Source of the DNA: Alteromonas sp. BMJM2
Lineage (GTDB): Bacteria; Pseudomonadota; Gammaproteobacteria; Enterobacterales; Alteromonadaceae
Direction of reading: 5' to 3'
Length of the DNA: 64,000 nucleotides
Assembly (NCBI RefSeq): GCF_027257845.1
Contig: NZ_JAPVOT010000005.1
Location: 62,001 to 126,000, forward strand
The notes beneath the pieces are model-generated. The model saw only the letters and a program-made list of their open reading frames with translations. It ran no database searches and was not told where the DNA came from. Made by a program: the position numbers and the translations under genes. Positions 18,376-28,526 of this stretch are shown here, piece by piece; within the stretch, counting starts at the first letter, position 1, and each line of letters opens with the position of its first letter.

Positions 18376-19806
18376 CTACCCCAACTTATTTTTTGTTATT
18401 CTCTCAATAATACCTGTGGTAGAAACGCCATCGGCAAAGCTAAGCACTTTCACTTCTCCACCGTTTTCCATAACGTCTGTACCACCCGCTATCTGGCCAA
18501 CACTGTAATCGCCACCTTTAACTAGCACATCAGGCAGTAATCGGGCAATAATACGCTGAGGCGTGTCCTCACTAAAAGGTACAACCCAATCTACTGCGCT
18601 TAACCCTGCTAGCACAGCCATTCTTCGGCTTTCATTGTTCACCGGTCGCCCCGGCCCTTTAAGCTTGGTTACCGAGCTATCAGTATTGACAGCAACAATT
18701 AACCTATCTCCTAGCTGCGAAGCCTCTTCTAAATAGGAAACATGGCCCGCGTGAAGGATGTCAAAGCAACCGTTGGTCATTACTATGCGCTCACCTCGCT
18801 CTTTTGCCGCTTTTACCGCAATAGCAAGCTGATCTTCATTCATTACACCGCCATCGAGATGAACAGATTCTTCGCCCAAGGCTAGCGCTAGCTCTGTGTT
18901 CGACACCGTAGATGTACCTAGCTTGCCTACCACCACGCTAGCGGCCAAATTAGCCAGCACGCAGGACGCTTGAAGGGGAAGCTTACTCGCCATTCCAACC
19001 GCAATGGTAGACACTACCGTATCCCCAGCACCGGTGACGTCGTACACTTCTTTGGCTTTAGCGGGCAAATGAAATTCTGTATTGTCACCCTCAAACAATG
19101 TCATACCGTCTTCAGATCGGGTAACTAGGAGCGCGCCTATATTTAGCTCTTCTTTTAATTTACCTGCTTTTTCTACTAGCTCTTGTTCAGAACCTACTTC
19201 ACCAACCACGCCCTGAAGCTCGTCCATATTAGGCGTAATTAGGGATGCACCTGCGTATTTTTTGAAATCACTACCTTTAGGATCTACAACCACCCGCTTA
19301 CCTTTCGCCAGCGCTTTTTCAATGAGTGCCGCAGGATTGCTTAAGCATCCCTTTGCGTAGTCGCTTAATATAACAATATCGGCTGTATCCAGCGCATTAT
19401 CAAACGCTTGCTCTAACGCAGACTTGTCGGTATCTGCAAAGCTTTTTTCAAAGTCTAAACGAAGCAGCTGCTGATTGCGGCTCATTACTCTTAGCTTGGT
19501 GATCGTATCGAAACCATCGACGGGAAAGAACTCACAGTTTATGTCGTGAGTGTGCAGACGTTCTTTCAAAATGTTGGCGTTTTCGTCGTTACCGCACATC
19601 CCCAATAACGTCACTTTTGCACCTAGCGTAGCGACATTTACCGCTACATTGGCGGCGCCGCCTGGGCGGTCTTCAGCACTATTTACGTTAACAACGGGTA
19701 CAGGCGCTTCAGGAGATATGCGCCCAGTGCCGCCACTCCAATACCGGTCTAACATAAGGTCGCCGACAATAAGCACTTTCGCTTTGGTAAAATCTGGTAA
19801 TATCAT
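18376..19806 (-). CDS. hldE: Bifunctional heptose 7-phosphate kinase / heptose 1-phosphate adenylyltransferase
   Basis: Makes ADP-heptose for the LPS inner core: the N-terminal ribokinase-like domain phosphorylates D-beta-heptose 7-phosphate at C1 and the C-terminal domain adds AMP. The full length of 476 residues matches E. coli Hld[30 protein letters not shown] and [11 protein letters not shown], near residue 255, mark the kinase. [21 protein letters not shown], near residue 345, has the HxGH nucleotidyltransferase motif. The gene lies beside the EPS cluster but has no overlap with it, so it is probably an independent LPS gene. Confidence 0.97.
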   Translation of the reverse strand: MILPDFTKAKVLIVGDLMLDRYWSGGTGRISPEAPVPVVNVNSAEDRPGGAANVAVNVATLGAKVTLLGMCGNDENANILKERLHTHDINCEFFPVDGFDTITKLRVMSRNQQLLRLDFEKSFADTDKSALEQAFDNALDTADIVILSDYAKGCLSNPAALIEKALAKGKRVVVDPKGSDFKKYAGASLITPNMDELQGVVGEVGSEQELVEKAGKLKEELNIGALLVTRSEDGMTLFEGDNTEFHLPAKAKEVYDVTGAGDTVVSTIAVGMASKLPLQASCVLANLAASVVVGKLGTSTVSNTELALALGEESVHLDGGVMNEDQLAIAVKAAKERGERIVMTNGCFDILHAGHVSYLEEASQLGDRLIVAVNTDSSVTKLKGPGRPVNNESRRMAVLAGLSAVDWVVPFSEDTPQRIIARLLPDVLVKGGDYSVGQIAGGTDVMENGGEVKVLSFADGVSTTGIIERITKNKLG

Positions 19807-19937
19807 GGGAAAACAACCCTTTCCGATCTTTTAAACTATTGGAATGAGTATAACAGTCATGTGGAGCAATACCCACCAGCGAGCTAATTTCTCCGGGTAC
19901 AAGCACGCTAAAAAAATTAGCCCAGCAAGGTGAAAGC

Positions 19938-20354
19938 ATGAATGAGTCGGAGGCAGTTATTAAAGCAGGTTCCCTTAGTGGTCGTTCTAGCGAGACATTT
20001 TCTGGCGAGTGCTTAACTGGTGATGCAAAGACTTCTTCTACCTGGTATTTGTATTTGATAGAAAACAAACTTGGGCAGCTTTATACGGGTATTACTACCG
20101 ACCCCAAACGGCGAATCGCTCAGCATAGGGGTGAAAAAGCAGGCGGGGCAAGAGCACTGAGAGGAAAAAGTCCTCTCACCTTTCGTGCTATCTTTCGGCT
20201 GTCTGGTAAGTCAGATGCCGCAGTACTTGAATATAAAATTAAAAAGTTAACGCGAGCTCAGAAAAACCAAATTATTCAATCTGGTAAACTCGAATTAACC
20301 AACAAGGGCAGTACACTCACACTCAATTGTATAAAAGACGAGCTAATCAATTAA
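19938..20354 (+). CDS. GIY-YIG domain protein (YhbQ-like)
   Basis: A 138-residue protein with a single GIY-YIG nuclease domain from about residue 36: WYLYLIENKLGQLYTGITTDPKRRIAQHRG, with the two Tyr, Gly and the Arg/His of the fold, then GGARALRGKSPLTFRAIFRLSGKSDAAVLEYKIKKL. The first 30 residues are not conserved, so translation could begin further in, but no better ATG is seen. The family includes E. coli YhbQ, of unsettled role in DNA metabolism. It is divergent from hldE and convergent with the DUF350 gene. Confidence 0.85.
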   Translation: MNESEAVIKAGSLSGRSSETFSGECLTGDAKTSSTWYLYLIENKLGQLYTGITTDPKRRIAQHRGEKAGGARALRGKSPLTFRAIFRLSGKSDAAVLEYKIKKLTRAQKNQIIQSGKLELTNKGSTLTLNCIKDELIN

Positions 20355-20417
20355 CGAAGACTATTGTTTAAGATCATAGCTTTTCGCTGATAGCTATTAG
20401 CTCTTAAGCAACTAAAA

Positions 20418-21323
20418 CTACCCACCTAACACCGCATTTATAATCATGGCGTTACCAATACTAAGCGTGAAACCCAAAGCAGCCACACCAATGTTGTGCT
20501 GTTGGTCGACTTCCTGGCGGAAGTTCATTCCAAAAAGAATGATCTTTTTGTTTGCCAGTACTAATAAATGCAATGCGATGGTTAAGCACACACTCACCAA
20601 TAGCCATCCTGTAACGTTACTGACATAACCCGTGGGCTCGTAAATAAGCAAATTTTTTGCCGCAGACACTATCATCGCAGTACCTAAAAGGTTGCCTGCA
20701 TGCTCTATGGCAAGGGCAATCTGACCGCCTTCTAGCGCACCTTGAAAAGAGTCATTCTGATTATCTCTAGCATACCTAAACTCCAGTATACGAGTCATTA
20801 CCAGCAGCATAGTCAATACCACCGCAAACCCGGTTGTAATGGCAATAACCGCATTCATGTCGCTTCCGTTCACCCACAGCATAATGTTGCGAAGCACAAT
20901 GGCGCTTGCAACTAAACTAGCCGCGTCCACTAGGGCAACACTTACACTGCGCTCTGCAATCATTTCAGGAGTATCGACCTTGTTAAGAACAAGTTTGTCA
21001 TGAGCGAAGCGTCCAAACTTTACCAATATGATGCCTATGAGTCCGAAAGTTAGCATAGCCATTGCGGCATCTTTATAGCCCATTCCCACATGCCGCCCAA
21101 CGACAGAGCTCAGCACAATACAAAGCGATAACATGCCACCGGCAATGCTTATACCAAATGCAAAATTATCTTTTACGCCAAGTTCATCGGTTACTGATGT
21201 TTTTCTAAAAGCCCCTGTTAGCCACTTCATTACCATAAGAAGCGCAAGCGCTATGCCTACGTCCATCGCAAGGTAGATCAACAATTCTTCGGTAAGAGGT
21301 ACTAGTTTTACTAAAGCTTCCAC
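20418..21323 (-). CDS. DUF350 membrane protein (YjfL-like)
   Basis: Inner-membrane protein of 301 residues with eight or so hydrophobic segments arranged as two similar halves, each resembling the DUF350 unit: DNFAFGISIAGGMLSLCIVLSS with FGRFAHDKLV in the first half, and FQGALEGGQIALAIEHAGNLLGTAMIVSA and NIGVAALGFTLSIGNAMIINAVLGG in the second. The family's function is unknown. The gene stands alone, 195 bp from the divergent glnE. Confidence in the family is good; no function is claimed. Confidence 0.8.
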   Translation of the reverse strand: MEALVKLVPLTEELLIYLAMDVGIALALLMVMKWLTGAFRKTSVTDELGVKDNFAFGISIAGGMLSLCIVLSSVVGRHVGMGYKDAAMAMLTFGLIGIILVKFGRFAHDKLVLNKVDTPEMIAERSVSVALVDAASLVASAIVLRNIMLWVNGSDMNAVIAITTGFAVVLTMLLVMTRILEFRYARDNQNDSFQGALEGGQIALAIEHAGNLLGTAMIVSAAKNLLIYEPTGYVSNVTGWLLVSVCLTIALHLLVLANKKIILFGMNFRQEVDQQHNIGVAALGFTLSIGNAMIINAVLGG

Positions 21324-21517
21324 GCTATCTTTACTCCTTGCACTTTACCAACGGTATAAACGACTTTTTAAATCGGGCAGCAAAACCATCATTATTTTCT
21401 GTAGAGTAGTTTAGCGTTCGTGCGCTGGTACACATTGCTGCTACACGTTGTAAAGTAATTATTTTTAAAAGACTTGAGGTTAATGCGAGTATTATGCCTA
21501 TAGAAAAGGAAAATAGC

Positions 21518-24500
21518 ATGGCTAACGTTGAACTAGCCCAAAAATATTGGCATCAATTAGTGTCAGTGCTCGCAACCGAAACTCTTCAACCTAGTACAGC
21601 AACGAGCTCGGACGAAAACGACAATAACAATGAAAATCATGAGTTAAATATTAAGCATAGCCCTAGCCAACAACTATTGGAGCACAATAAGTCTGATATT
21701 CTAACGGCATTTTCTCGCTCAGCGTTTTTAGCAGAACACCTCATTCAATATCCTTATACGCTAGAGCGAATTCTTAGTCTTCCACCTTCCATCGACAATG
21801 CTGACAGCGCTGAGAGTGATAACACAATTGTTCCTTCACAGTATTATCACACCGAGGTTTCAAAACGCTTAGAAGGCGTTAAAACTGAAGATGAGCTGTT
21901 GTCAGCGTTACGGGAATGCAGAAATACTGAGATGGCCCGCATAACCTATGCAGATGTGCTAAATAAACAAACTATTTCAACCTCTCTCGCTCAAGTTTCC
22001 GCCCTTGCCGATACATTGATAACTGCAGCCTATAACTGGCTGTATAGCGATGCTTCAGCGCGATCCGGCACACCTATATCAGCTCACAGCGCTAGGGCTT
22101 TTGCCAAAGATCCACAAAGCCAAAGTCGTGCGCCCTGCCCCGCACATATGTATATTTTGGGAATGGGTAAATTAGGTGGCAGAGAACTTAACTTTTCTTC
22201 CGACATTGACCTTATTTTTGCCTATCCTGAAAAAGGCGAAACTCAAGGGGGTCGCAAGAGTATTGAAAATCAGCAGTTTTTTACCAAGTTAGCGCAAAAG
22301 CTTATTCAATCGCTGAATAAAATTACCACTGATGGACAGGTTTACCGCGTAGATATGCGTCTTCGTCCTTTTGGTGACTCTGGCCCGTTAGTCATGCACT
22401 TCGCTGCTATGGAAGATTATTACCAAGACCAAGGCCGCCACTGGGAACGCTTTGCTATGGTGAAAGCTCGCATTATTAACGACGATAATTCTCACGATGC
22501 GCAAGCTCTCAAAGACATCCTCAAACCCTTTACCTTTCGCCGCTACCTCGACTTCACTACCCTTGATGCCTTGCGCAACATGAAAAAGTTGATAGCCACT
22601 GAAATCAGGCGAAGAAAACTGAGTAATAATATTAAATTAGGGGCTGGCGGTATTCGCGAAGTAGAATTCTTCGCTCAAAGTTTTCAACTTATTCATGGAG
22701 GCAGAGAACCTAGCCTGCAAAGTAAGTCGCTACTTACTACACTTACCGCCCTTGCAGATATGGATATTGTTGAACGTGATGTTACGCAAGAATTAAAAAA
22801 TAATTACCTTTTCTTACGCAAAGTAGAACATACGCTGCAACAATGTCGCGACAAGCAAACCCAAACACTCCCAGATTCAGATTGGGAGCAACAGGCCCTT
22901 ATCGCCGTGATGGGTTTTGACACCTACGATGGCTTTTTAGACACCCTAAATACCACGATGAGAACTATACACGGGCACTTTAATGAGCTTGTGGAGGAAT
23001 CACACGAAATCCATTCTGAAGAAGATACGCTGTTCACTGCCTGCCAAGACGCATGGCAATTAGAGTTGAAGAGCAATGAATTTATTGACGCTTTCAGTGA
23101 GCATCTTTCAAGCCGTGAGGCCATGGGTATCTTCAACACGCTACTAGAGTTTAAAGATACTCAACGAAATTACCGAATAGGGCAGCGCGGAGAAGATACC
23201 CTTTCAAAACTACTGCCTGAAATTTTATACGTGCTGGTTGTTCAGCATCCCTCTAACTCTGTTCAAGTTTTATCCCGATTGTTAGGAGTGATAGAGGCTA
23301 TCACCGGGCGCACAACCTACCTTGACTTGTTGCTAGAAAACCCTGATGTGCTGAAGCAACTAGTGAAGCTATGTGAAAGAAGTGGCTGGGTAGCACAAGA
23401 GATTAGGCGCTTTCCATTATTACTGGACGAGCTACTTACCCCATTATATTTAGGTCAACAAAACACAGATATAGTCACCAGCAAACGGGAATACGAGCAA
23501 GAGCTTAGACAATCCATGCTTCGCATTGAGCAAGATGATGTGGAGCTTCTTATGGATGCCTGGCGTCAGTTTAAGTTGTGTCAGCAGCTTCGAATTGCCG
23601 CTAGCGATATCAGTGACTCACTTCCCATTGCCAATGTAAGCGACAAATTGACTGTATTAGCTGAAGTAATACTGGAAAATATCGTTAGCGCCGCGTGGAT
23701 GCAAATGAGTGAACGCTATGGCACGCCTTCCCACTTAGAAGGCACTGACAAGGGGTTTGGCGTTGTAGGTTACGGAAAGCTAGGAGGCTATGAGTTAGGC
23801 TATGGCTCCGATTTAGACTTAGTATTTCTACACAACGCTCCTAGTGGTATGAGTACAAACGGCAAAAAGCAAATAGAAGCTCAGCAGTTCTATATAAAGC
23901 TTGCTCAACGCATTATGCATTTGTTAAACACAAAAACACTATTTGGGCAGCTTTACGAGACGGATCTACGCTTACGCCCCTCAGGCAATGCAGGGTTACT
24001 GTGCTGCCATGTAAATGGTTTTGAAAAATACCAGAATGAGGAAGCATGGACCTGGGAGCATCAGGCGTTGGTAAGAGCAAGAGCCATATGCGGAGATAAC
24101 GATGTACTTGAAGCATTCAATGCCGTGCGCAAGCGCGTACTGACGAAACAAAGAGAGCCATCAAGCCTTGCTGAAGATGTGTGTAAAATGCGGATAAAAA
24201 TGCGTGAGCATTTATTGTCTAAATCAGAGCAAAAAGTAGATTTAAAACAGTGCGTAGGAGGTATTACCGATATTGAGTTTATGACTCAATACTGGGTATT
24301 AGCGAATTCTAATAAAACCGAATCAATGACGCAGTATACCGATAACCTGAGAATTTTAGAAAATGCCGTTGAAAACGGTATTATCGAAGCGAATACTGCA
24401 AGCGGTCTGCAAAATGCCTACTTAAAATTAAGAGAACAATATCATCATTTAACCTTGGCCGATTCAAAATTTGCTGATCAGACTGAAGAACTCGACGCAA

Positions 24501-24559
24501 TACGAGAAAATGTGAAAACACATTGGAAAATGCTTTTCGGCACTGCCTGCGCTACCTAA
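21518..24559 (+). CDS. glnE: Glutamine synthetase adenylyltransferase / deadenylase
   Basis: Controls glutamine synthetase activity by adding AMP to, or removing it from, a Tyr of each subunit, in response to PII. It has 1013 residues from the ATG at 21518, which has AAAAGGA seven bases upstream; the in-frame ATG at 21494 lacks such a site. Two nucleotidyltransferase domains are plain: GMGKLGGRELNFSSDIDLIF in the N-terminal deadenylase half, and GYGKLGGYELGYGSDLDLVF in the C-terminal adenylyltransferase half, each with the Gly-Ser/Asp-x-Asp motif. An acidic, Asn-rich stretch (DENDNNNENHELN) near residues 25-40 is an insertion relative to common homologues. Confidence 0.97.
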   Translation: MANVELAQKYWHQLVSVLATETLQPSTATSSDENDNNNENHELNIKHSPSQQLLEHNKSDILTAFSRSAFLAEHLIQYPYTLERILSLPPSIDNADSAESDNTIVPSQYYHTEVSKRLEGVKTEDELLSALRECRNTEMARITYADVLNKQTISTSLAQVSALADTLITAAYNWLYSDASARSGTPISAHSARAFAKDPQSQSRAPCPAHMYILGMGKLGGRELNFSSDIDLIFAYPEKGETQGGRKSIENQQFFTKLAQKLIQSLNKITTDGQVYRVDMRLRPFGDSGPLVMHFAAMEDYYQDQGRHWERFAMVKARIINDDNSHDAQALKDILKPFTFRRYLDFTTLDALRNMKKLIATEIRRRKLSNNIKLGAGGIREVEFFAQSFQLIHGGREPSLQSKSLLTTLTALADMDIVERDVTQELKNNYLFLRKVEHTLQQCRDKQTQTLPDSDWEQQALIAVMGFDTYDGFLDTLNTTMRTIHGHFNELVEESHEIHSEEDTLFTACQDAWQLELKSNEFIDAFSEHLSSREAMGIFNTLLEFKDTQRNYRIGQRGEDTLSKLLPEILYVLVVQHPSNSVQVLSRLLGVIEAITGRTTYLDLLLENPDVLKQLVKLCERSGWVAQEIRRFPLLLDELLTPLYLGQQNTDIVTSKREYEQELRQSMLRIEQDDVELLMDAWRQFKLCQQLRIAASDISDSLPIANVSDKLTVLAEVILENIVSAAWMQMSERYGTPSHLEGTDKGFGVVGYGKLGGYELGYGSDLDLVFLHNAPSGMSTNGKKQIEAQQFYIKLAQRIMHLLNTKTLFGQLYETDLRLRPSGNAGLLCCHVNGFEKYQNEEAWTWEHQALVRARAICGDNDVLEAFNAVRKRVLTKQREPSSLAEDVCKMRIKMREHLLSKSEQKVDLKQCVGGITDIEFMTQYWVLANSNKTESMTQYTDNLRILENAVENGIIEANTASGLQNAYLKLREQYHHLTLADSKFADQTEELDAIRENVKTHWKMLFGTACAT

Positions 24560-24618
24560 AACGTAATCCCATGAGGCTAATTGCTGCTTGGAATTTGCTG
24601 CTTGAAATGTATTGTGTG

Positions 24619-25233
24619 CTAATTAACCCGCTCACATTGCTCTTTCAGCAGCTTAGTTTCCTCTTCTGTTACAATTAAAGAACGCTGGTCTGCGCATAAA
24701 TAGGCTTTCACTTCGCCCTCAAAACTGCTGTCTATCGCACTCGCTATATTCGCTAATGAACCTGACACGGTGTTGTCTAACTGAAACTGATGCTTTATCA
24801 CAAAGTCTTGCTCTAGATTCCATATTAGCTGCATTCCCTCGTCTTGAGCGTACTGAGAAATAGCCTCACGCAACGTATTCCCTTCTTGGAACGTGCGGAA
24901 TTTATGCTCACCAGTCCAATTCGACTCCACTGGACGGGTTTTGCTCGCCATTTTTTCAAGTTTGCTATCAAGATTCGGATCCACGCCAGCAATATCTAGC
25001 ACAAAGTCGCCCTTTTCTTCTCTAAGAGGATCAGTTGCAGACATTCTGAACTCACGATAAAACTCACTGAGGCCTTTAGATACTGATTTTTCTTTCTTTT
25101 GGCTCTCAGGCACGGGGGCCGATTCCTTAACATCAAGAAAGTAAATAAGTATGCCAGCGGCGACTACTAGCACTACTGCCAGTATGATTTGTTTCGCCCA
25201 GAAAGATGTGCTTGAGTAGCTTTGTTGCCCCAT
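24619..25233 (-). CDS. TcpQ/PilL-like C-terminal domain protein
   Basis: A 204-residue protein with one N-terminal membrane segment (IILAVVLVVAAGILIYFL, about residues 15-32) and a C-terminal domain resembling the TcpQ family of toxin-coregulated pilus proteins: FRTFQEGNTLREAISQYAQDEGMQLIWNLEQDFVIKHQFQLDNTVSGSLANIASAIDSSFEGEVKAYLCADQRSLIVTE. The domain is the secretin-type N-domain fold, usually part of type IV pilus or secretion machinery. No pilus or secretion gene is adjacent. It may be an orphan periplasmic module; its partner is unknown. It converges on glnE. Confidence 0.7.
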   Translation of the reverse strand: MGQQSYSSTSFWAKQIILAVVLVVAAGILIYFLDVKESAPVPESQKKEKSVSKGLSEFYREFRMSATDPLREEKGDFVLDIAGVDPNLDSKLEKMASKTRPVESNWTGEHKFRTFQEGNTLREAISQYAQDEGMQLIWNLEQDFVIKHQFQLDNTVSGSLANIASAIDSSFEGEVKAYLCADQRSLIVTEEETKLLKEQCERVN

Positions 25234-25369
25234 AAAACCTAAGACCTAATCTTTATTCTCTTCGTGAAAGCCGCTATGTAGAGCAGGCCATAAAATAGTG
25301 TTCTACCCTGAACTTTTTATCGCTATTGCTTGGTTCTTACATATTTTAAATTTCTTGCTTATATCTTTC

Positions 25370-26299
25370 TCATTGATACAGCGATGGCGACGTTTTAGAC
25401 GGCCTGGTTTTAAATCTCTTGTGCATCCATAGATAGCTTTCTGGCTGCTCTTTTAACGCTTTATCGATATGTTCATTTAATAATGTTAACGCTGCATGAT
25501 CGTCCATCTCACCAAGACCAAGTAGCGGTGGAAAAACTTTAATTTTATATCCACGCTTTGTATATTGCGACGTAATTAACATAGGAATGCTCTCGGAGCG
25601 GCGAATAAACATCAAAGTTGCAGTTGTTGTAGCCGTTTCTTTAACCCCGCCAAATGGAACAAAAATACTCTGTTTCGGCCCGTAGTCTTGGTCAGGTAAG
25701 TAAAGGCAAAGCTCTTTATCGTCCATAGCAGCAAGCAACGCTTTAGCGTTGCGTTTATCTATCATGTATTTGTTTGATTGGTTGCGGCCATGATACTGAA
25801 GATAATCGATAAGGGGGTTATTGTGTTTACGGTAAAAAGCCACGCTAGGATAAGAATAGCCAATACCACGACACGCAAACTCTACGTTCATATTGTGAAG
25901 CGCCATCCCAAATACACCTTTACCTTGAGCTTTGGCTGCTTCGATATGTTCAGCACCTTCTATTTCGAACGCTCTCTGCACTCTCCATGTCGGCCACCAC
26001 CAACCCATGGCGGTTTCAAAAAGCGCCATGCCGGTTCGTCGAATATTCTCATGATACAAGCGGTCCAACTCGTCATTCGATAATGCGGGATTCCATAATT
26101 CAATATTTCGCCTCGCTACTTTTGCTCGTTTAGGAACGATGCGGGCTATAAGCTTGCCAGCGCCGGCACCAATAACCCTTATCGCAGGCAGAGGTAACCA
26201 CGTAATGACATACAGCAAGCCTACTGCAAACCAGATCAGCCAATAACGAGGGCCAAGAAAAGATAATTTAAATTTAGGAGCTTTAATTGCCGCGGCCAA
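25370..26299 (-). CDS. Lipid A late acyltransferase (LpxL/HtrB family)
   Basis: Inner-membrane enzyme of 309 residues that adds a secondary acyl chain to lipid A. An N-terminal membrane segment (WLIWFAVGLLYVITWLPL) precedes the family pattern ARRNIELWNPALSNDELDRLYHENIRRTG. The catalytic H-x4-E (ALHNMNVEFACRG) lies near residue 138, and CLYLPDQDYGPKQSIFVPFGGVKETATTT is the second conserved block. Members with H-x4-D/E are LpxL, LpxM and LpxP; which chain and position cannot be decided. The gene stands alone on the minus strand. Confidence 0.92.
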   Translation of the reverse strand: MAAAIKAPKFKLSFLGPRYWLIWFAVGLLYVITWLPLPAIRVIGAGAGKLIARIVPKRAKVARRNIELWNPALSNDELDRLYHENIRRTGMALFETAMGWWWPTWRVQRAFEIEGAEHIEAAKAQGKGVFGMALHNMNVEFACRGIGYSYPSVAFYRKHNNPLIDYLQYHGRNQSNKYMIDKRNAKALLAAMDDKELCLYLPDQDYGPKQSIFVPFGGVKETATTTATLMFIRRSESIPMLITSQYTKRGYKIKVFPPLLGLGEMDDHAALTLLNEHIDKALKEQPESYLWMHKRFKTRPSKTSPSLYQ

Positions 26300-26465
26300 G
26301 ATGCATTTCCAACATATAATAGAGGGAGTATTATATCAGAACGAATTATAACGGGCTATGAAAGGGAAACTGAACGACGTCCACCCCTGCTAAAATTAGT
26401 CACATGCAACTTACATAAACTAAAGCTAGCAGAAGCGGCTCAGTCTGAAGGGTTTTTAGATGAAA

Positions 26466-26723
26466 TTAATATGTCTTGTCGATCTGCTTCAGCTTTTTCT
26501 CAAAGGAATCATAGTGATCACTGGAGTCGTAATCAAAATGGTATTGGTTATGAAACCCGAATCGCAACTTCACATTGACGTCCTCAATATACAGAGTATA
26601 TCCATCGTGGTCAGTAAATGCCGTAATGCCCATTAACTTGTATTCGTCACCCTCTTTCGAGCCATGCTGACGAATTTTGTCGAACACTTGAAGTAAAAAC
26701 TTGCTGTCTAATTCGTTTTTCAT
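26466..26723 (-). CDS. DUF3081-like small protein
   Basis: An 85-residue soluble protein beginning MKNELDSKFLLQVFDKIRQHG, which I recall as the start of the DUF3081 family of Alteromonadales and Vibrionales. The middle (YKLMGITAFTDHDGYTLYIEDVNVKLRFGFHN) is conserved in style; the tail is polar. No function is known. It lies downstream of, and in the same direction as, the outer-membrane barrel gene, with 71 bp between. Confidence 0.7.
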   Translation of the reverse strand: MKNELDSKFLLQVFDKIRQHGSKEGDEYKLMGITAFTDHDGYTLYIEDVNVKLRFGFHNQYHFDYDSSDHYDSFEKKLKQIDKTY

Positions 26724-26794
26724 TGTAAGTACCTTCCTTAACTTAATAAAATTAGTACTCTTTCACGGGTCCTTTGGATTGATCGGACGATTAA

Positions 26795-27334
26795 TCAATT
26801 GAAGTTATAGCGAAATCCTAGATTAAGCATGTTAGTAGAAAAGCTATCTTCACCGCCAATGTATGTATATTCGAAGCGCACCATTGCATTTTGGAAAACA
26901 TAATAGTCAAATCCTAAACCCACTAAACCAGCAACAAGACCATCGTCATAATTGCATGATGCGGGAGCGGCATCGTCGCCACATGGAACCGTGGCTGCAA
27001 CGTCTACACGGGCTACGCCAAGTTTATAAAACAACTCGCCCTCTGTGCTGCTAGCTTTGCCCAGTAAAGCTAAGTAAAGCGCTTCGCTTTCGGCCTCTAA
27101 ATCATCTTCCGAATAATCGAAAAGATTTAGGTAGCCAACCTCGGCGTACCACTGCCTGTCAATCTTATGACCATATGCCACGCTGTAGGCGAACTCGCGA
27201 TCGCTTCCATCATTAAATTCAAAATCCGTATATCCTACAGATACTACTCCATAGTTTTCAGGTGCAGCTTCTGCTTTTGAGCAAAATAATGTTCCTGCGA
27301 CTAGTGCACTTGCTATCCATAAATACTGCTTCAT
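26795..27334 (-). CDS. Small outer-membrane beta-barrel protein
   Basis: A 179-residue protein with a signal peptide (MKQYLWIASALVAGTLFCSKAEA) and an eight-strand-barrel layout of the OmpA/OmpW-like type: YGVVSVGYTDFEFNDGSDREFAYSVAYGHK, then MVRFEYTYIGGEDSFSTNMLNLGFRYNFN with a C-terminal aromatic. One loop carries a Cys pair (PCGDDAAPASCNYDD). It is the last gene of the MMPL operon, 7 bp after the preceding stop. Ligand or function is unknown. Confidence 0.8.
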   Translation of the reverse strand: MKQYLWIASALVAGTLFCSKAEAAPENYGVVSVGYTDFEFNDGSDREFAYSVAYGHKIDRQWYAEVGYLNLFDYSEDDLEAESEALYLALLGKASSTEGELFYKLGVARVDVAATVPCGDDAAPASCNYDDGLVAGLVGLGFDYYVFQNAMVRFEYTYIGGEDSFSTNMLNLGFRYNFN

Positions 27335-27341
27335 CTAAACC

Positions 27342-28526
27342 TCAAAAATAATATTCTAGTGAAAATTGTACGTAATCATCTCTGCGTAAAAAGTAAAATG
27401 GGTCCTCAATATCCTCTGAAGAAAAGAAGTACCCATTAAGCTTCCAACTCCAATTCGCGGTTAGTCGGCTTGAGGCCTCAATAAAACCTGAATAGGTGGA
27501 AGACTCTTCCAAATCCTGAACAAGGCCAAATAATACCTCAGTTCCTGCGATATCATTAGCGATAATTCTCAATCCCACCATCAAGTCGTTTTGACCAACG
27601 GCAAAGAAATTGTTATCTCGTTCATCATATTGGTACTCGGCTAAAAAGCCTAAACCGTAGTTTGAGCTCAAAATTCCATGTTTAGTGTACTCAAAACCGG
27701 TGACTAGCGCTGCAAAATCTTCAGACTGTCCGCTCCGGTAAATAGACTCTAATTTTAAAAGCCATGCGCCTGACACCTTCAGCACGTCAATTCCTACTTG
27801 GTCTATTTGTGCATAAAAAGGAAAAATCACTGGTTCGCCATCTTGGGTTACAGTAGTAAAAAGTTCAGGCTCTCTAGTGGTTCCTGAAAATGCAGACAGC
27901 CCTAACTCCCATTCACCAATTGAGGATTGCCATCGGATTGCAAAGTCAAGATTTTGTTCTTCGTCATCAGACTCGTACACTGCTTCACCTATGGCATCTG
28001 GCGGACGCAAGCGACCGTTCTCCCCCTGAAATGTCCGCTCTCTGAAATACGGTAATGCATAAAAAGAGAACATACCGTAGTCAGAGAAATAGCTGATATT
28101 TACCATAGGCTGACCAAGTTTGACCTCACCGTCGACGCTTTCTACCAAATCAGTTTGATTAATAATATCTACGAGGTGCAGAGACTCAGTCTGCCCCCAA
28201 AACACTTTCCCAATGCCTACTCGTGTCTCCCAAGAGTCAGCATAATGTGACCATTGAAACTCTCTTATATCGCCGTGCGTTCTCTCATCATCATGCTCAT
28301 CAATACGATAAAACGGCTTAACGACAAGCGTATCGGCTCCATCATTCCACTGCGTATAAATCTCAGGCATCAAAAATGCTGAGCTATATGAGCGCTCCTG
28401 AGGTTGATACAGTGCATCTTGAAGAAAATACCGCTGGTCAAACCCCGCAGAGCCAGTCAATTCTACGTCTGCATAGCTAGCATTAATTAAAGCTAGTAAT
28501 GCACATAAGGCAAAAGCTCTTATCAT
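27342..28526 (-). CDS. Outer-membrane beta-barrel protein of MMPL operon
   Basis: A 394-residue protein with signal peptide (IRAFALCALLALINASYA) and a series of amphipathic strands with many Trp and Tyr (FYRIDEHDDERTHGDIREFQWSHYADSWETRVGIGKVFWG), ending VQFSLEYYF. The form is that of a porin-like barrel, resembling DUF1302-type partners of MMPL transporters. It overlaps the LolA-like gene by 4 bp (ATGA), so the products are made together. It probably gives the outer-membrane step of lipid transport; this is inferred from context. Confidence 0.75.
   Translation of the reverse strand: MIRAFALCALLALINASYADVELTGSAGFDQRYFLQDALYQPQERSYSSAFLMPEIYTQWNDGADTLVVKPFYRIDEHDDERTHGDIREFQWSHYADSWETRVGIGKVFWGQTESLHLVDIINQTDLVESVDGEVKLGQPMVNISYFSDYGMFSFYALPYFRERTFQGENGRLRPPDAIGEAVYESDDEEQNLDFAIRWQSSIGEWELGLSAFSGTTREPELFTTVTQDGEPVIFPFYAQIDQVGIDVLKVSGAWLLKLESIYRSGQSEDFAALVTGFEYTKHGILSSNYGLGFLAEYQYDERDNNFFAVGQNDLMVGLRIIANDIAGTEVLFGLVQDLEESSTYSGFIEASSRLTANWSWKLNGYFFSSEDIEDPFYFLRRDDYVQFSLEYYF

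Noticed and set aside
21331-21519. Minus-strand ORF of 62 codons between the DUF350 gene and glnE
   Set aside because: It overlaps the glnE start, has a biased, low-complexity sequence and no ribosome-binding site; most likely chance.
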